From NCBI GenBank assembly GCA_030734395.1, contig JAUZTG010000029.1:3472001-3536000 (forward strand): a stretch of 64,000 bases of DNA, read 5' to 3'. Source of the DNA: Sarocladium kiliense. Its lineage: Eukaryota > Ascomycota > Sordariomycetes > Hypocreales > Sarocladiaceae. Shown piece after piece: positions 23,507-35,940 of this stretch (positions are counted from its first letter, which is position 1; the number at the start of each line of letters is the position of its first letter). The position numbers and the translations under genes were made by a program. The notes beneath the pieces were generated by a model, which searched no databases, had not been told where the DNA came from, and saw only the letters and a list, made by a program, of their open reading frames with translations.

Positions 23507-25985
23507 ATGATGGAGTCGGCACACTCGTCGAGACCAAAGCTCCCAACGGCGAAATGGGGCGAGGCATGCGCTCCTTGCGCGACGGCAAAAGCGAAGTGTA
23601 TCCGGTCCAATCCGGATTTCGCCGCGAAATGTGACAGGTGAGTTGTCTCACTGCTCATGGTGCGGATGACTGGCTCATCGCGTGTGTCATTTCACAGATG
23701 TCAGCGCCTCTACAAGGACTGCTCAAAGCAGGTTCATCGACCCAGAAAGAAAAGGGTATCAAGACCTTCGTAAGTTAATTTTCTTTTTAAACTTTCACAT
23801 GAAGCTATCTCTATTATTAGTGAATGTGCCGTTCCTGAGTGTCTTGTCCGCCAACTCTTAGGAAGTCCAGTAACTAACTCAAGCTCCCTCAGTCGAACTA
23901 CACAGCTGGAAACCAAGCTCAACGGCTTGGTCAACTACCTCAAAGTATCAGGAGACTGGGAGAAAGCCGCAAATGACCTCGATGTGGATCCCACCTACGG
24001 CACTGGAAGCAGTGACACGGGGGCTCACAGCTCACCCTCCGTGAGCATATCGGAGTCCTTTCGATCAACGGCAAACTCAGCGTGGTTTGTGCCCCCTACG
24101 TACAACTCAAATGCTCCTCCGTCTTGCATATGTCGTGCAGACGCAGAAGAGGCGCCTCCTCCCCCGGACACAGACGAGAATCTGCTAGACATCTTCCGCA
24201 CGGAGTTCACGACCATTCACCCCTTCGTTGTCATCCCTCCCGAGACCACAGCAGCTGAACTGAATGCTACACGACCTTTCCTCATGTCAGCCATCCGCAT
24301 GGTTACATCCTACCGCAGCCTGAAGTCTATGAGGGCACAGATGTATCGTATCATGGTTCATTTATCAGATCACATGCTGATCCGCTCGGAACGGTCTATG
24401 GATCTACTGCTTGGCCTCATTGTCGTGATAGGGTGGTACCAGTATCACTGCTTTATGCATGCACAGCTGAACAACCTGGTGGCATTAGCATGTACACTCT
24501 GTTCTGAGCTGTCGCTAAACCGAGACCCAACTCACAACGAGCGTACCCTGCTCATGATGGCAAGACCGCCGCCAATCCGCCCTCGAACGAACGAGGACAG
24601 AAGAGCTTTCGCGGGCGTGTGGTTTCTCTCTTCCGCGTGAGTTACCCTGCTTGCACACATGTTGTTATCTGCATGTTGTCTCACATCCTCGCAGAATGTC
24701 GATCGGTTTCGCAAGGATAGAGTCGTTGCGATACACGTACTACCTGCAAGAGTGTGTCAAACATCTGCAAGAGTGCGAAGAGTACCCCACAGACGAGAGG
24801 CTTGTGTACATGGTGCGGATTCAACACCTTACGGAGCGAATTGCACGGTTGTCCGCAAAGGACAAGACCCTAGACGAAGTGACCAACTTCCCCGGAGCAC
24901 CCATGTCTGCTTATGTCGCAGCTTTCCAATTAGAGCTCGAGAACATCGACAAGAGTATACCTTTACACCTGAAGGATGACTATATCATCCTGACCTATCT
25001 CAACACGGCACGGCTTCGACTCCATGAACCTCCAGCAGTCGATAGGGAACTAATTGATTCGCTCTCAGAGTCATTGAAGTCTGCACACCCGGGAGCTGGA
25101 TCGCCTCTTGACCGTATATACCAGTCAGCGAACGCCTTGCAAAGATGGTTCGATCATTGGCTCAGTGTCCCAATCAAGCAGTACCACCTTCACACGACAT
25201 CTATAGGATCACAGATTGTCTACGCCCTGGTGATGCTCAGCCGATGGGCCAAGCTTGCAACTCCCCGTACAATGTATGGCGAGGATACTCCAATGCCTGC
25301 TGATCCAAGTCAGAGAGCTGCAGATGTTTCATTTGAGCAGCAGCATCCCGCGACGCCTGGTGTCACTCCACCTCGGAGCGGCAATCCAAGTGAGGGTATG
25401 GATCCATGTAGATTCGGACTCGTTTACTTCAAGGCAAACCCAGACCCTTCTCTGCCTACTGCCGTGGCTGTATTACGATCTCGGTTGAAGAAACAGCACG
25501 GGCTGAAAATTAACATTCCCATGATCCTCTCATCGATCTACTCTCGCTTCGAGCAAGCCAATGATGCTCTGCAGACAATGTCCGTTGAGGAGGGCAAAGT
25601 CGAGCACAACATCTGGAGCATGAGTGCTGTCAAGATGAAGATCACACAGGCCAAGCTTGAGAGATGGGCGGAGATGGTAGCGGCGAAGACCGAATCCTTG
25701 ACTCTGTCTGACCAGAAATACCCCCCATCGACTCCAGCTAGGGACCAGACTGCCGGTTTGTACGATCATGAAGAAGCATATGGTCACGAGATGGCTGGCA
25801 TGACGCCAATGGACGGCGTCGCGGGTGTCGGAGTTCTTGGAGGAATTGGAGATGGAGATCAATGGATGGCTGAAGTGATGGGAGGTGCAGACCCTTCGGT
25901 ATGGTTCGATGGATATGTCGATTGGGGGCAGATGGTTATCAGCTCTGTAGAACCGCACGGGCAGGCGAATTGTTTTGAGGGATAG
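23507..25985 (+). CDS. Zn2Cys6 transcription factor with fungal-specific regulatory domain
   Basis: Four exons (23507-23637, 23698-23769, 23893-24636, 24695-25985) join in frame and encode 745 residues. The zinc cluster is complete: C21, C24, C31, C42, C45 and C52, spaced C-x2-C-x6-C-x10-C-x2-C-x6-C, followed by a basic stretch (RPRKKR) and a coiled segment (TTQLETKLNGLVNYLK) for dimerisation. The middle region (about 160-500) matches the fungal-specific transcription factor domain (LLDIFRTEFTTIHPF, LSLNRDP, then FARIESLRYTYYLQE). Overall it is Leu3/PrtT-like in layout, but the target pathway cannot be told from sequence. Two consecutive ATGs start the frame, and the first intron splits the zinc cluster, as is common in this class. 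It probably binds CGG-type sites in the nucleus. Confidence 0.9.
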
Positions 25986-26302
25986 GTAATTGAGGATCGG
26001 TTTCTCAATTTGTATAGCCACGCAACTTTCTTTCTTCTACAGTAAACCCCTGTTTCAAATGCGATCGAGGCTGGGTAGACGCACAAGGTTTAACGCCGTT
26101 AGAAACAACTCCCCATGACTTGTGTTACTCGAGTACAGTACGAAGTTTACCCCTGCCACCAGGGGTAGATATGCGCGCTGGATCAGTAAGTGTCTCATAA
26201 TCGAGATTGGTGGTGGCGCGGAAATTCTTACTGATTGCTGGCAACAGGAGGTATATGTAGTTATGGACATCACTTTCGGGCACATGGGTTTCCCTTGGTC
26301 CC
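25986..26302. other. Spacer before the duplicated module
   Basis: A 317-bp spacer between the transcription factor stop and the first possible start of module copy A. No feature is evident. Confidence 0.4.
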
Positions 26303-26917
26303 ATGGACCTTCGGACTAAAAAATGGAACCCTAACCCTTCTACACAAGACGAAAGCGAAGGCTGCCCGCCGGCGCCCAATCTTCTGAGTCGCTTCACCTG
26401 CACACTGTCGGTGGGCAGCCTTCGCTGCAATAGTGCAGAAGGGTTAGGCATCCAATGCGAATCAGAACCGTTATGCACAGCCACTGCATGGGGGGAAACG
26501 TGCACGAAGCTGTGTTGTCGGGACGGCGATGGTGAGTCTACTTATATGTGGCTGTGACAGCAGCATCTGCTTACCTTGCTGCCAGATCTCATCATAGCTT
26601 GTACACAGCACAACAACAAGCCTGACCACTGTTTTCAAGTTCCCTATCAGGACTGGCCCCGCCCTCGGCGTGCCGGAGGTTGGTATTGGACTTGTGTTCG
26701 TCTTCTGGTCCTGCGCGTGTCTGAATCTTTGGTCTAGGAGCTGATATCATCATCGCAGTGCATTTGCAATTGTGGGCCTATGAAGGTCTCGGTCGAGGCT
26801 TGCGTTGCCTGCACGCATCGACGATGTCCTTATTGTCCGACATCTCGACCGACGGGGCGGCAAGCCGTGGAGGCGCCCCCCCGGCCCAGCACGGCCCTTC
26901 GGGAAAGCCTGTGCTAG
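26303..26917 (+). CDS. Cys-rich zinc-ribbon-like protein, module copy A
   Basis: Proposed exons 26303-26531, 26586-26695 and 26759-26917 stay in frame and give 165 residues. The support is the match to copy B (35941-36502). Exon 2 ends VPYQDWPRPRRAGGWYWTC and exon 3 reads CICNCGPMKVSVEACVAC, then THRRCPYC. Copy B has WNWAC at the same splice site, followed by CRCGYGLMKVAVEVCLSC and GVRRCSNC. The pattern C|C-x-C...C-x2-C-x3-R-C-x2-C suggests a zinc-binding ribbon. Exon 1 is uncertain because it overlaps the long hairpin at 26330-26448. The stop lies 94 bases inside the next gene's presumed reading frame. Function is unknown, and no family name is known to me. Confidence 0.6.
26330..26448. repeat. 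Long imperfect inverted repeat
   Basis: The left arm (26330-26370) and right arm (26410-26448) share two perfect complementary blocks: a 12-base outer block (CCTAACCCTTCT) and an inner block including AGCGAAGGCTGCCC. An unpaired internal bulge of similar size lies on both sides, and the loop is about 39 bases. As RNA it would fold into a hairpin of about 119 nt, the size range of fungal small-RNA precursors. It could instead be a miniature transposon remnant or chance structure in coding DNA. Confidence 0.75.
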
Positions 26918-29214
26918 CTACACGGCCCGGTCGGGGCCCTGCGCGGCAAGCCCGTGTCGACTTCAGGGCCCGAAGAGCGTCTCGCAATCTTGGCACAGCG
27001 CCTGTGTCGCGAGCACCACAGGCAACGTCTCCACGCACCCCGATACAGTCCCTCGTCCCTGAAGCCAACAACGGCAGCGAATACGACCAGGAAGCTCACG
27101 ATGGTGGATACCCTACCCTTGCTGCAAGGGATGATTGGTTTGCACAATTTGACACCCCTATTTCGAAAGGGATCTTCGACGTCTCCAGAAGAGGTGGGGT
27201 AGTTAGTTCAGATATGAGTCTGATCTTGGATGATCAGCTGGCTCAGCTCGAGAACTTGATGCAACTGCCATTCACCACACAAGATGCAGCCCATTTAGGA
27301 CAAAGGTGTCCAAAAGAAGACGCCTTGGCTTGGGTGGATCATAGGGTATGGGTAGACAACCTCGACTACTCAGTGACAACCGCTCAGCAGCCTCAGAAGT
27401 TGCTCCGACCAGAAGAACTTAGGGAGACCCTCAAGCCCCAGGTCAGAGATCCTTGTCCCTCACCTATATAGGAATCCAGAGCTGATAGTTCGTGAAGGGT
27501 GCACCGATCTCAACCGGCAAACAACACAATGCCACCTATAGGCGACTCGTGTAAGCTAGAGCCTTGTATTTCATAGACTATATGCATAGTGCAATGCTCA
27601 CTGGGTCAACACAATAGCTATATCGCTGATCCGGGCAGAGCGAGTGTGCGTGCAATTATTCAGACTGCGACCTTGGGAATGGGAGGCAGCTTGAGATCCT
27701 TGATTCAAGGTTTTTTCGCCCGGAACACAGGCTCGAAATGTCAAATATTACGAGAACCGACTGACCCGGTGGGTGACATTTATTCCATGGACAGCTCAAG
27801 GTTGTTAACTTGATAATTATTAGTGGCTCATTTTGCCAACTTTCCAGATAACACATTTCACATTGTTCAAGGGGTCTAGGCGGGACCGGGACACCTTGGG
27901 TAGAAACCCACTACGGCTCACCATACCCCTCTCGTTTCTTGCAAAACTCAGCGATAACATCCCGGCTGAGGGGAGGAGTGAAAGTTATATGTGCCAGGCA
28001 GTGACCTCTCTTGCTATGACAGTGTGGAGCAAACGGCGTTGGGATTGCTTCTGCCTAAGTGACGAATATCACCTGGAATTTTCTCGCATGTCGGACTATC
28101 CGTCCAGTGATCCTATACCGCGAAACGAGGATTTAGCTGCTGAACAGTACCCTCCCGGGATTCAACTTGTGAGAACGGATATCACAGACCCGATTCTTGA
28201 GCAGGAGGCTAGTGTCACGCACCAAGACCCAAGAGCATACTTTCTGAAGTCCTTACAAAGAGCACTGGAGATTGCGACGGAAGACACCGAGGAGCTCTAT
28301 AACGTGTACGACCAACCAGTGAGCACTCAGGTCAGGGATGCGACTCTAAAGAGATAAATGCCAGGATAACTAACTTATCCTTATTAGAATAACTCGCTTC
28401 TGCCACCCTCAGCTTGGAACATAGGCCAACTTTCGCACCGGGTCAAGATACCCTCAGCTGAAGTCTTACAGGCTGCAAGAGATACTCAACTCACGCTCAC
28501 GAAGATATCCAACAGTACTACACAACAACTCAAAGCAGCGTACACATTTCTAGATGAAGACTTGCACTTCGACAGGAGATCAACAACCTTCCACAACCCA
28601 CTTTTTGAAAGTCTAAACAACTCGAGGTCGGGTCAAATGCGACATAACTACGGGTCTCAGATTTTGCAGACATTAAGACGACTTGAACTGGTACACGAGA
28701 GATTCCTTGAGCTTGGAAAAAGCTGCCATGAGGTGCTGTCAGAGGTAAGTAGAACTCTTCCTTGTTAATACCCTGGATACCACTACTGACGCTTGATAGT
28801 ATAATCGCCTTGTGCAAGTTCAGCATGACCTGGAGCGTCGGCAACATGCTCATCAAGCTCTTAGTGTATCGATATCACACTTTGTACGATTCTCTGCATC
28901 TAGCTATTTAACTGGCTGATTCTAACCCACTTTTATAGACTGTTACAGCGATGGCAATTCCCCTCGCGCTCTACTCCGTTCCGACTGAAATAACACAGCT
29001 CCCGAGCAGCTTGCCAGGGTTCGTGGGAGTAACTTTCGCATTTATCGCGCCGTTGAATTTGCCAATGATGCACTTCTTGTTCCCGCAGGCTAGTCAAAGC
29101 ATCCAGCAGTATTTCCATAGTTTGTATGATGCGGGAAAGAGATGGCTTGTAGTCAGGGGTCCTAGTGATGAAAGCGCTGAGCTTGAGGCTGTGGTTGAAA
29201 GAAATACCTATTGA
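26824..29214 (+). CDS. Two-TM membrane protein of a duplicated module, copy A
   Basis: Seven exons (26824-27441, 27489-27550, 27618-27768, 27824-28318, 28388-28744, 28800-28883, 28939-29214) give 680 residues. Each intron matches one in copy B (36512-38855) in place and phase. Shared blocks include WVDHRVW, YRRLVYIADP, RLTIPLSFLAKLS, CLSDEYHLEF, DPILEQEA...DPRAYFL and MAIPLALYSVP. Order: an Arg/Pro-rich disordered N-terminus, a globular middle, a long helical region (LQTLRRLELVHERFLELG; LVQVQHDLERRQHAHQA), then one or two membrane segments near the C-terminus. The helices-then-TM layout recalls fungal CorA-like membrane proteins, but I see no GMN motif, so transport is only a guess. The start ATG lies within the last exon of the Cys-rich gene in another frame. 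Confidence 0.8.
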
Positions 29215-30708
29215 AAGAAATACCCCGGGTTGATTTCAGTAAACAAGATTGATCTTATCAAGGCAAATAGTTGAACCCTGTTAAGAATTTGCGAAATGAT
29301 GCACATAGGTGGGTTTTTTCTGCGAGACGCTTTCAGGTAGTGCCCGTAAAAAGTGCCATGTTGCTGCAGCCCTCACAAAGTCTGGAAGAGCAGGTACGGA
29401 CTATCGGGCATTGTAATGTGTATGGCGCAAGCTGGTGTGTCATTATACCATGCGCTATTAATTTCCCACTTGACAGTCCTCGACAGTCATCATTATGTCT
29501 CAGACTACAAATTGTCATTCGCCTCGTGACTCTTCAAGGCGACACGCAATGACTTTCTCTCGGATCAAACAAGGCAGGGGCGTGCCGGCAGTGGGTGAAA
29601 GGGATGGGGGTGTCCTGCATGCTTATTTGCACATATGATCACATATTAATCCAATCACGTGGCAAGTGGTCCTAGCGACACCGTTGTGAGATAGACTTGA
29701 CCCAAGATGACTCTACTCTCCAGTGACAGCACAGGACCGAAGGGAGATTAGTATGAAGGAAGCCGCGGCATGCATGGTAGTTCTATCGTATACAACTCGC
29801 ATATTACTAATTTCCAGACACATTCACGGCAAAACGGTTAGTGCGAGAAATAAGGCAAAGCCATACATTCATCTATTGTTGTATAGCATGTTTCATATTC
29901 AACAAGCTGTGAAGGATGCCAAAGGCAAAGGGATGACTATAGCCTAGGAGCCGCACTGAAACTTTGAGCCCGTCAGCAGTACCGCCTGTACTGAGAATAT
30001 ACACCCTGTTTGTCCTAAACAATACCGAGGAGTGATTGCAAGCGTGTGGATCGTGAAGACCGCCGTAACTCGAGGAGACAAATGAGCGGCTGTGAGATTC
30101 GGGGGGCGCCCGCCACCGAGACTAATAAACCCTGTTTCCCGCAACAGACCATTGGTCCGTACGTATACTCGGTATGAATCTCTCAAGCATTCATCGATTA
30201 TTTGCCAGCTTTTTCCACCTCATAAGAACTAAATTCGACGAAACATACCTGCCAACGCGAGTAAACGACGACACCACCACTTTCTGGTTGGGTAGCAAGG
30301 AAACGCGAGCCTGACGCCCCAAGATTCTTGCAGCCAATCAGCACAGCATCCGCTCCTAAAAACGTCTTCCAAACTGCACATTGCGTCTGATGCACCACAA
30401 GACGAATAACGCAGGGAAAGATTCCTACGCAAGCATACCTTACCGAAACTCGCTCGTCACGTCCGATGACAAGGCCGTTGGAAGTGACTGGAGGATGATA
30501 GCGGCGGGCGAATGGGACTATGTCACATTGTTCAATGCCACATGTAAGTCAAGAGTCAGCTACATGGTCGCCTAGGATGCCTTGGACGCCTTTCCAACTC
30601 ATCCGTGACCTGATAATACCAAACCGCCCGAGCCTATCCATGGTTACTATGTAGTATCCTCGGAATCTCTGTCACAATCAAGGTGCCTATTGCCTGAGAG
30701 AACGCTAC
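29215..30708. other. Gene-poor spacer
   Basis: 1.5 kb with no supported gene. Codon-like order is absent and open frames are short. It separates module copy A from the orphan Cys-rich copy C. Confidence 0.4.
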
Positions 30709-31063
30709 ATGCTCAGACAGGTCTACCACAATCTCATCTTGCGCGGCTTGACGAAACGTTCCGACAATCTCAGACTGATCTACACCAACCTGATTCCGAG
30801 TCAGATAGAGCGCAGACCCTTTCGCTCACTTCCCCCTCCTCGTCGAAGAGGCGGTTGGTTGTGGACTTGCGTACGTAGTTTTTTATTTCGCTTGAATTGT
30901 TCTAACGTTACACTAGTGTCGATACGGCAATCCCGCAATGAAGATTATACTGGAGTACTGCACACTCTGTGGAGTACGTCGCTGTGTTCATTGTCCTACT
31001 TTTAGGATTAAGGAGAAAAGAAGAAAGTCACCAAGCCAGGACTACGTGTCATTACAGCTCTAG
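30709..31063 (+). pseudogene. Orphan third copy of the Cys-rich gene (copy C), probably decayed
   Basis: A 5' exon in frame 30709-30870 ends PPPRRRGGWLWTC at a GTACGT donor. After intron 30871-30916 the frame continues CRYGNPAMKIILEYCTLC, then GVRRCVHCPTFRIKEK, to a stop at 31061-31063. The intron sits at exactly the site used in copies A and B. One cysteine of the first pair is changed to Tyr (CRY instead of CxC). Upstream, the acidic Ser-rich stretch that resembles copy B (DSESDRAQ...SSSKRR) is in a different frame from the GGWLWTC segment, which suggests a frameshift. No membrane-protein partner follows. It could still be expressed as a short protein. Confidence 0.6.
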
Positions 31064-34000
31064 GTTCCAGAAGCCTTTCTTCTACTATACTAGGTTAGGC
31101 TTCTATTCCATAGGTTAATGTTCTCGCGACAGGGTAGCTAATGCTGAAAACAGTGCCTGCCCCAAACAAATCTTTGTTCCGCTGCACTGCAAACTTTCTC
31201 TAGACCCGGCAGGAAGCAAGTCACTCAGAAAAAGTTTTACCTGAGTATCGTACCGGTTACTTCATGGCTTGACATCTCTGCTAGACCTCTTAGCGGAACA
31301 GTGTCGATTTTCAGAAGGGCTCATGACACCAAGCTGGGTCTCTCCCAGCTCAGTCGGAGGAAAACTCAGATGTTTCTCGACTTGGAGGAGCTCGTTAGAG
31401 CCATAGCTGCTTGCCTGAACATGTGCGAACAGAAGAGTAGCACTCTACTAGAGTAACCGTAAACTAGTCGCGGTAGCTGCAAATTGAGTGAAGGGCTTGA
31501 GCCATTAGACTGGCCACCCTATTAGAACTTGTACCTAACTCGTTTAGCTGCTCATTACACGATGAAACCTAAGAATATGTCTTGAAGGTTTTAAACAAGT
31601 TTATCTAATATATTGTGCGATGTTAAGAGATATTAGTCGAATTCGCTAAGTAGGCTTTTTAAGGATATGTGAGCAGCATAATTTGGTCAAGCAATACCTA
31701 CTACTAGCGCACTTCATCGAAGAACGTGCTCCTCGCTGATGCTGATGATAGTCAGGACTTTATAATTCGTCTATATGAGGAGGATATGCAGACCGTAATT
31801 AATGCAGTGCTGAAGTGTAATGCAAAGATACTCGACACCGTCAAGCAGTCAGAAGTGTATCCTTCTATCCATTAGGTCGATTCTTCATGTTCACATACAC
31901 AGCTTGGAAAGTCTTATATGCTATGATGCTGACGTCGCCAAGTTCGCGTCTAGCTCTCGATTGCTTAATGCCTCTGAAAAGCACCCTGAAGTCGGAACCA
32001 CTACTATTGTTAATGCACACAACGGAAGATGAGGAAGGTCCACTGCTCACTCGCGAGCTAGAATGCAACTCCGTTCTGCCTTAATCCTCTTGATAAGTGT
32101 ATGGGCTCTTGTGATATATTAGTGAATATGATACTGTCGACCTAATCTGCTCAACTCGACCGAAGTTTACGTGACTCAACTAACACTCTATCCGTCACAA
32201 ACTAAAGCGAAGTTGGAAAGACTACTTCATGTGAGGAGGGCGAGAACTCGAGCCATGCTGTGTAGCCGGACACCTCATCATGCCCAGCCCATGGTCATTA
32301 TGCATGGCATCGCAATAATTCCCTCCATTGGCATTAGACGCGTGATTCAGTGCTGACTCAATATAGCTTTTTGTTGCTTACATCAACTATGGCTTTAGTT
32401 CTATTTAGCCAACTGGTCTCAATGTAGCAGAACTGCTAGCATAGCTACTAACGCCTAGTCTTCGAACTCGTAGCCCGCTGTCTCGAATCGGCTCTCAAAT
32501 ACGCCATAAGATGAACACCATGCTTTGCCGGAGCTATGCTCGTGAACTGAGTATGTAGCTGTTGCCGCTATTGCTGCTGTTACAGGTACTGGGAGACGGG
32601 TTTGAACCCAGCCGTGTAGGTGGCGGCATCTCTCGTCACCTGCTACTTCCTTAAAATAGTTGCTGTCCTGTGGTCTGGAGAAACAGAATTTGTCATGGGC
32701 TCTATTAAGATCCTCATCCTTTTGGAATCATCTTAGCAACTTCATCCATTACGGTAGGCGGCAGTCCTCTAGGCGATAAGTACAGCTTCCGAATTGGGCC
32801 ACAGGCGAGTTTTCCCGCCCTTACTATATGAAAGGTGTAAGGCTATTTCGTCAGAGTCTGTTTATACGTCCGCTACGCGGTATCCACCGTCGCTGGTCTT
32901 GATATCCTGTCTCTCGCAGCGGCTGATATCCTCAATCCACGTAATGATCCCTCGCGTGGCCAAGACGATCGCTGCTCGCATCATCCAGTTTCAACAGGTT
33001 CTAACCTGATGAAAGCCACTATTTATAGATTTCCAGGCACTGCTGCCTCTCTTTCAGTATAAGGCTTCTGAATGCTGGCGTGTTCAAATTCCTCCCACAT
33101 CTAATTAATATAATTATTTTATAGCATCAAGTTCCTGTATACGGATAATCGATTGCTGGATTCTGTTATATTGGATAGCATCGTACTTAGAGCCTGGCTG
33201 AAGTGCACAATGGCCGGTATATCATAAGTTGCAAGGATTACAGCTATTACAGCCTCTCTGCTCACATTCATGACGCCATCTAAATAGGTCAGTGGCGTCT
33301 TCTAATAATTTTCAGAGCTGACAGCAGGTCCACTTATCGTCAACTTTACCTCCATGTCAGTGATCTTCATCGGGTGGTCATGTGCTCTCAAAGCGCAAGG
33401 CATTCCGCGTATCGACCAGAATACATTTAAGTGAAGGTGCGATATCTTCTCTTAGAAGAAGTTTAAGGTTCCAGATTGACCTGCAGGCTGCATTAACTTC
33501 CCTTATACTACCCTTGCCTCTTTTGTGACGACTATATAGATGTCCAGCTCTGAGCTCTACTATTATATGCTTTATTAAGTTCGACGTGTTTCGCCCATTC
33601 TCAATTAGAGAATTTATCACAAGCTACTTCGGAGGGACATGCATTCCTTCATGTTTTCATCCTGGAAGCTTGTTAAGAAGATGATGGCTGTCGGCCCTGC
33701 CCGAGTCGATACTTATGCCGACGACCTTGAGCCCAGATTGATAAAGACTATCACATATAAGACGAATGTATCACGGACGAGGTAGGGGAGGGGAGGCTCT
33801 AAAACATCAATATTATAAGCAGGGCCTGGATGAAGATGCGGGTTCAGATGCTTCAAGTGAGAGGTCATGAAGTTGGGCAGAAGAAGGCAGGACATAATCC
33901 GAGTCGTTGGACCAGGTAGGAAGTACAATACAAGTCTAGGCTTACTACAGGCCCTCAATTATTCTCCATCCGATACCCCTGCAATCATCTTCCAGAGACC

Positions 34001-35940
34001 AAAAAAAACAGCGACTAGGGCTGTGATAGGCGCAGTATTTCATCATCCCGTCAGGGCGTCCGCTGACGACGCCGATAAGATCACAGAACCTAACGTCTGC
34101 GAGTGGGCTATATGAGAATCTAAAGCCACGCGGCGCATGGAGCTTGGAAGTGAAAGATACAAGTGAAACGGCCCCGCTACTTGCTCTTCCGGTGTAATAG
34201 TATTGCTCCTTGTTTGGCATTCCCATCATTGAGTATATTGAGCCACGCTGGCCATATGCAATGTCACCCACCCGCCTGTGCCATTGTCACCATAAACCCC
34301 CACGACTTCTCTAATCCACCCTTCATGATCAACGCTACTTGCTAGCGCATGTCTAACTTTGATGGTTGCATGAAACTTATTGCGCTTCTGAGCTCACCCA
34401 TCCATCAGATCACTCATCGATCAGACGCACTCTCCTCTCTAAGGGAACACACAGAAAGTAATTATCGCCGATCGATGATAGTTGTTGAGCTCGAGCAGAT
34501 CTCAAGCCACTCGAAAGGCGATGAATAATGAATGATATGAGGCTGCTTGTTTGTTGGGGCAATCAAAGTGGCATAGTTGCGGTGAAGCTGCAGTGAAGCT
34601 GCAGCAGGGGGACACCGCTGCTGTCGTGTCACACCATCAGTGGCTCGACCATCTCAGCTGGACGACTACTTGCCCAGCCGGTGCCCCCGGCCCCCGCTAG
34701 CCCCGGAAGTGACGTGCTCAAGGCATGGGCATGTGAGTCTTCTGAGTTACTGCTTGCCCTCCGTGATGCTCAGTTTCAATCTAGGGCTTAGGTCCCGTCT
34801 TGCCGAAGCGGGGCTGTACGTGAATCGAGAGGGCAGCTCACCGAGAAAAAGAATAGTTGCCCAAGAGTATGTGGCCGATCTAGCTTACTGCGTCAATGCC
34901 TAACGGTGCTATCCGGGTGCTTGGTAGCAAGTCCGTACAGCCATCATCTGTGGCTTGTTACACAGCAGGACACATGGAATCGAAGGCCCAGCGACTCGGA
35001 TCTTGAAGCCATGCGATGCCTGAGCAGACGGTGCTTCCTGGCTTACAGGCATAAACATGGTTCTTGGGAAGAACGCCACACCGAGTCCGACCGAGTGGGG
35101 GCCAAGGTATACAAGGTTAAGAGTTCTGCAAATATCACCGCATTTCCTGCAACTTACAAAGAGCAGATAGATGAGCAGATCCCGTCAGGACTGTACAGAC
35201 GTTTGCATGCAGTGAAGTTGCAGACGTTTCAGCCACTGCTGCTTGCTTAGGCATGGTTACTGCACATTGACTCTCGGGGTCTGAACTCGGAGGTTGTAAG
35301 TTTCAGCAGATGCAGCTCGCTGCTGTACCGGGACGCAACGTCCTACCTGCAAAGCAAGGGGACGAACGCTTGTCGCAAATGCAATGATGGGTATATTGAG
35401 CTAATACAAACCCGGAGAAATCCACAGCTGGGCTCGTACAAAGGCCCACGGGACCCTGCTCTGTAGACCGTCAATTGTTGAGAGAGACACAAAGAGCAAC
35501 ACAAGCCGCCGTGCGATAGCCGCTTCGTCCTCCCCACTACTGCAGTACCATCTACTGGGGTAGTTGTTACCCCTCCATCCGAGAAGATGGAAGTTTTCCG
35601 CTTTATAGCGGTCTCTGGCTCATGTGCAATGGCAACCGACGAAGATCACGACTCCAGATCCCACGGCACAAGCAGCGGCAAGGACTCAATACTCAAAAAG
35701 GTAAGGCAGATGAGAGACTACTCGCCCATAGCAGCAAATTACACCCGTTGCTGAGATGACGCGGTCACAGGCTCTTCCCTGTCGGGCAGCGATCTCGGTC
35801 ACATCGGGCACGAGCAGGTTCAACGCGCGCGAATGAAGGAGGGTTCAATTGGTCACGAGGGACACGGGTAAACCGAGCAGGCAATTTGCAGTTTGGCCGT
35901 TTCGATTGACGTCTATCGAATACGGAAGCGTCAATGTGCA
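31064..35940. other. AT-richer gene-less region, probable decayed repeats
   Basis: 4.9 kb without an open frame above about 115 codons and with many TA steps, more AT-rich than the flanks over roughly 31.1-34.0 kb. This is what RIP-decayed repeats look like in ascomycetes. Short fragments look protein-like (for example about 31210-31450 plus and 33378-33620 minus), but I cannot assign them to a transposon class. No clear terminal repeats were found. From about 34.0 kb composition returns towards normal, still with no supported gene. Confidence 0.5.

Noticed and set aside
26824..29214. Calling the membrane proteins CorA transporters
   Set aside because: The helix-then-TM layout is similar, but no GMN-type motif is visible in either copy.
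32580..32645. tRNA-like T-arm (GGGTTTGAACCC)
   Set aside because: No matching A box, anticodon arm or acceptor stem could be found around it.
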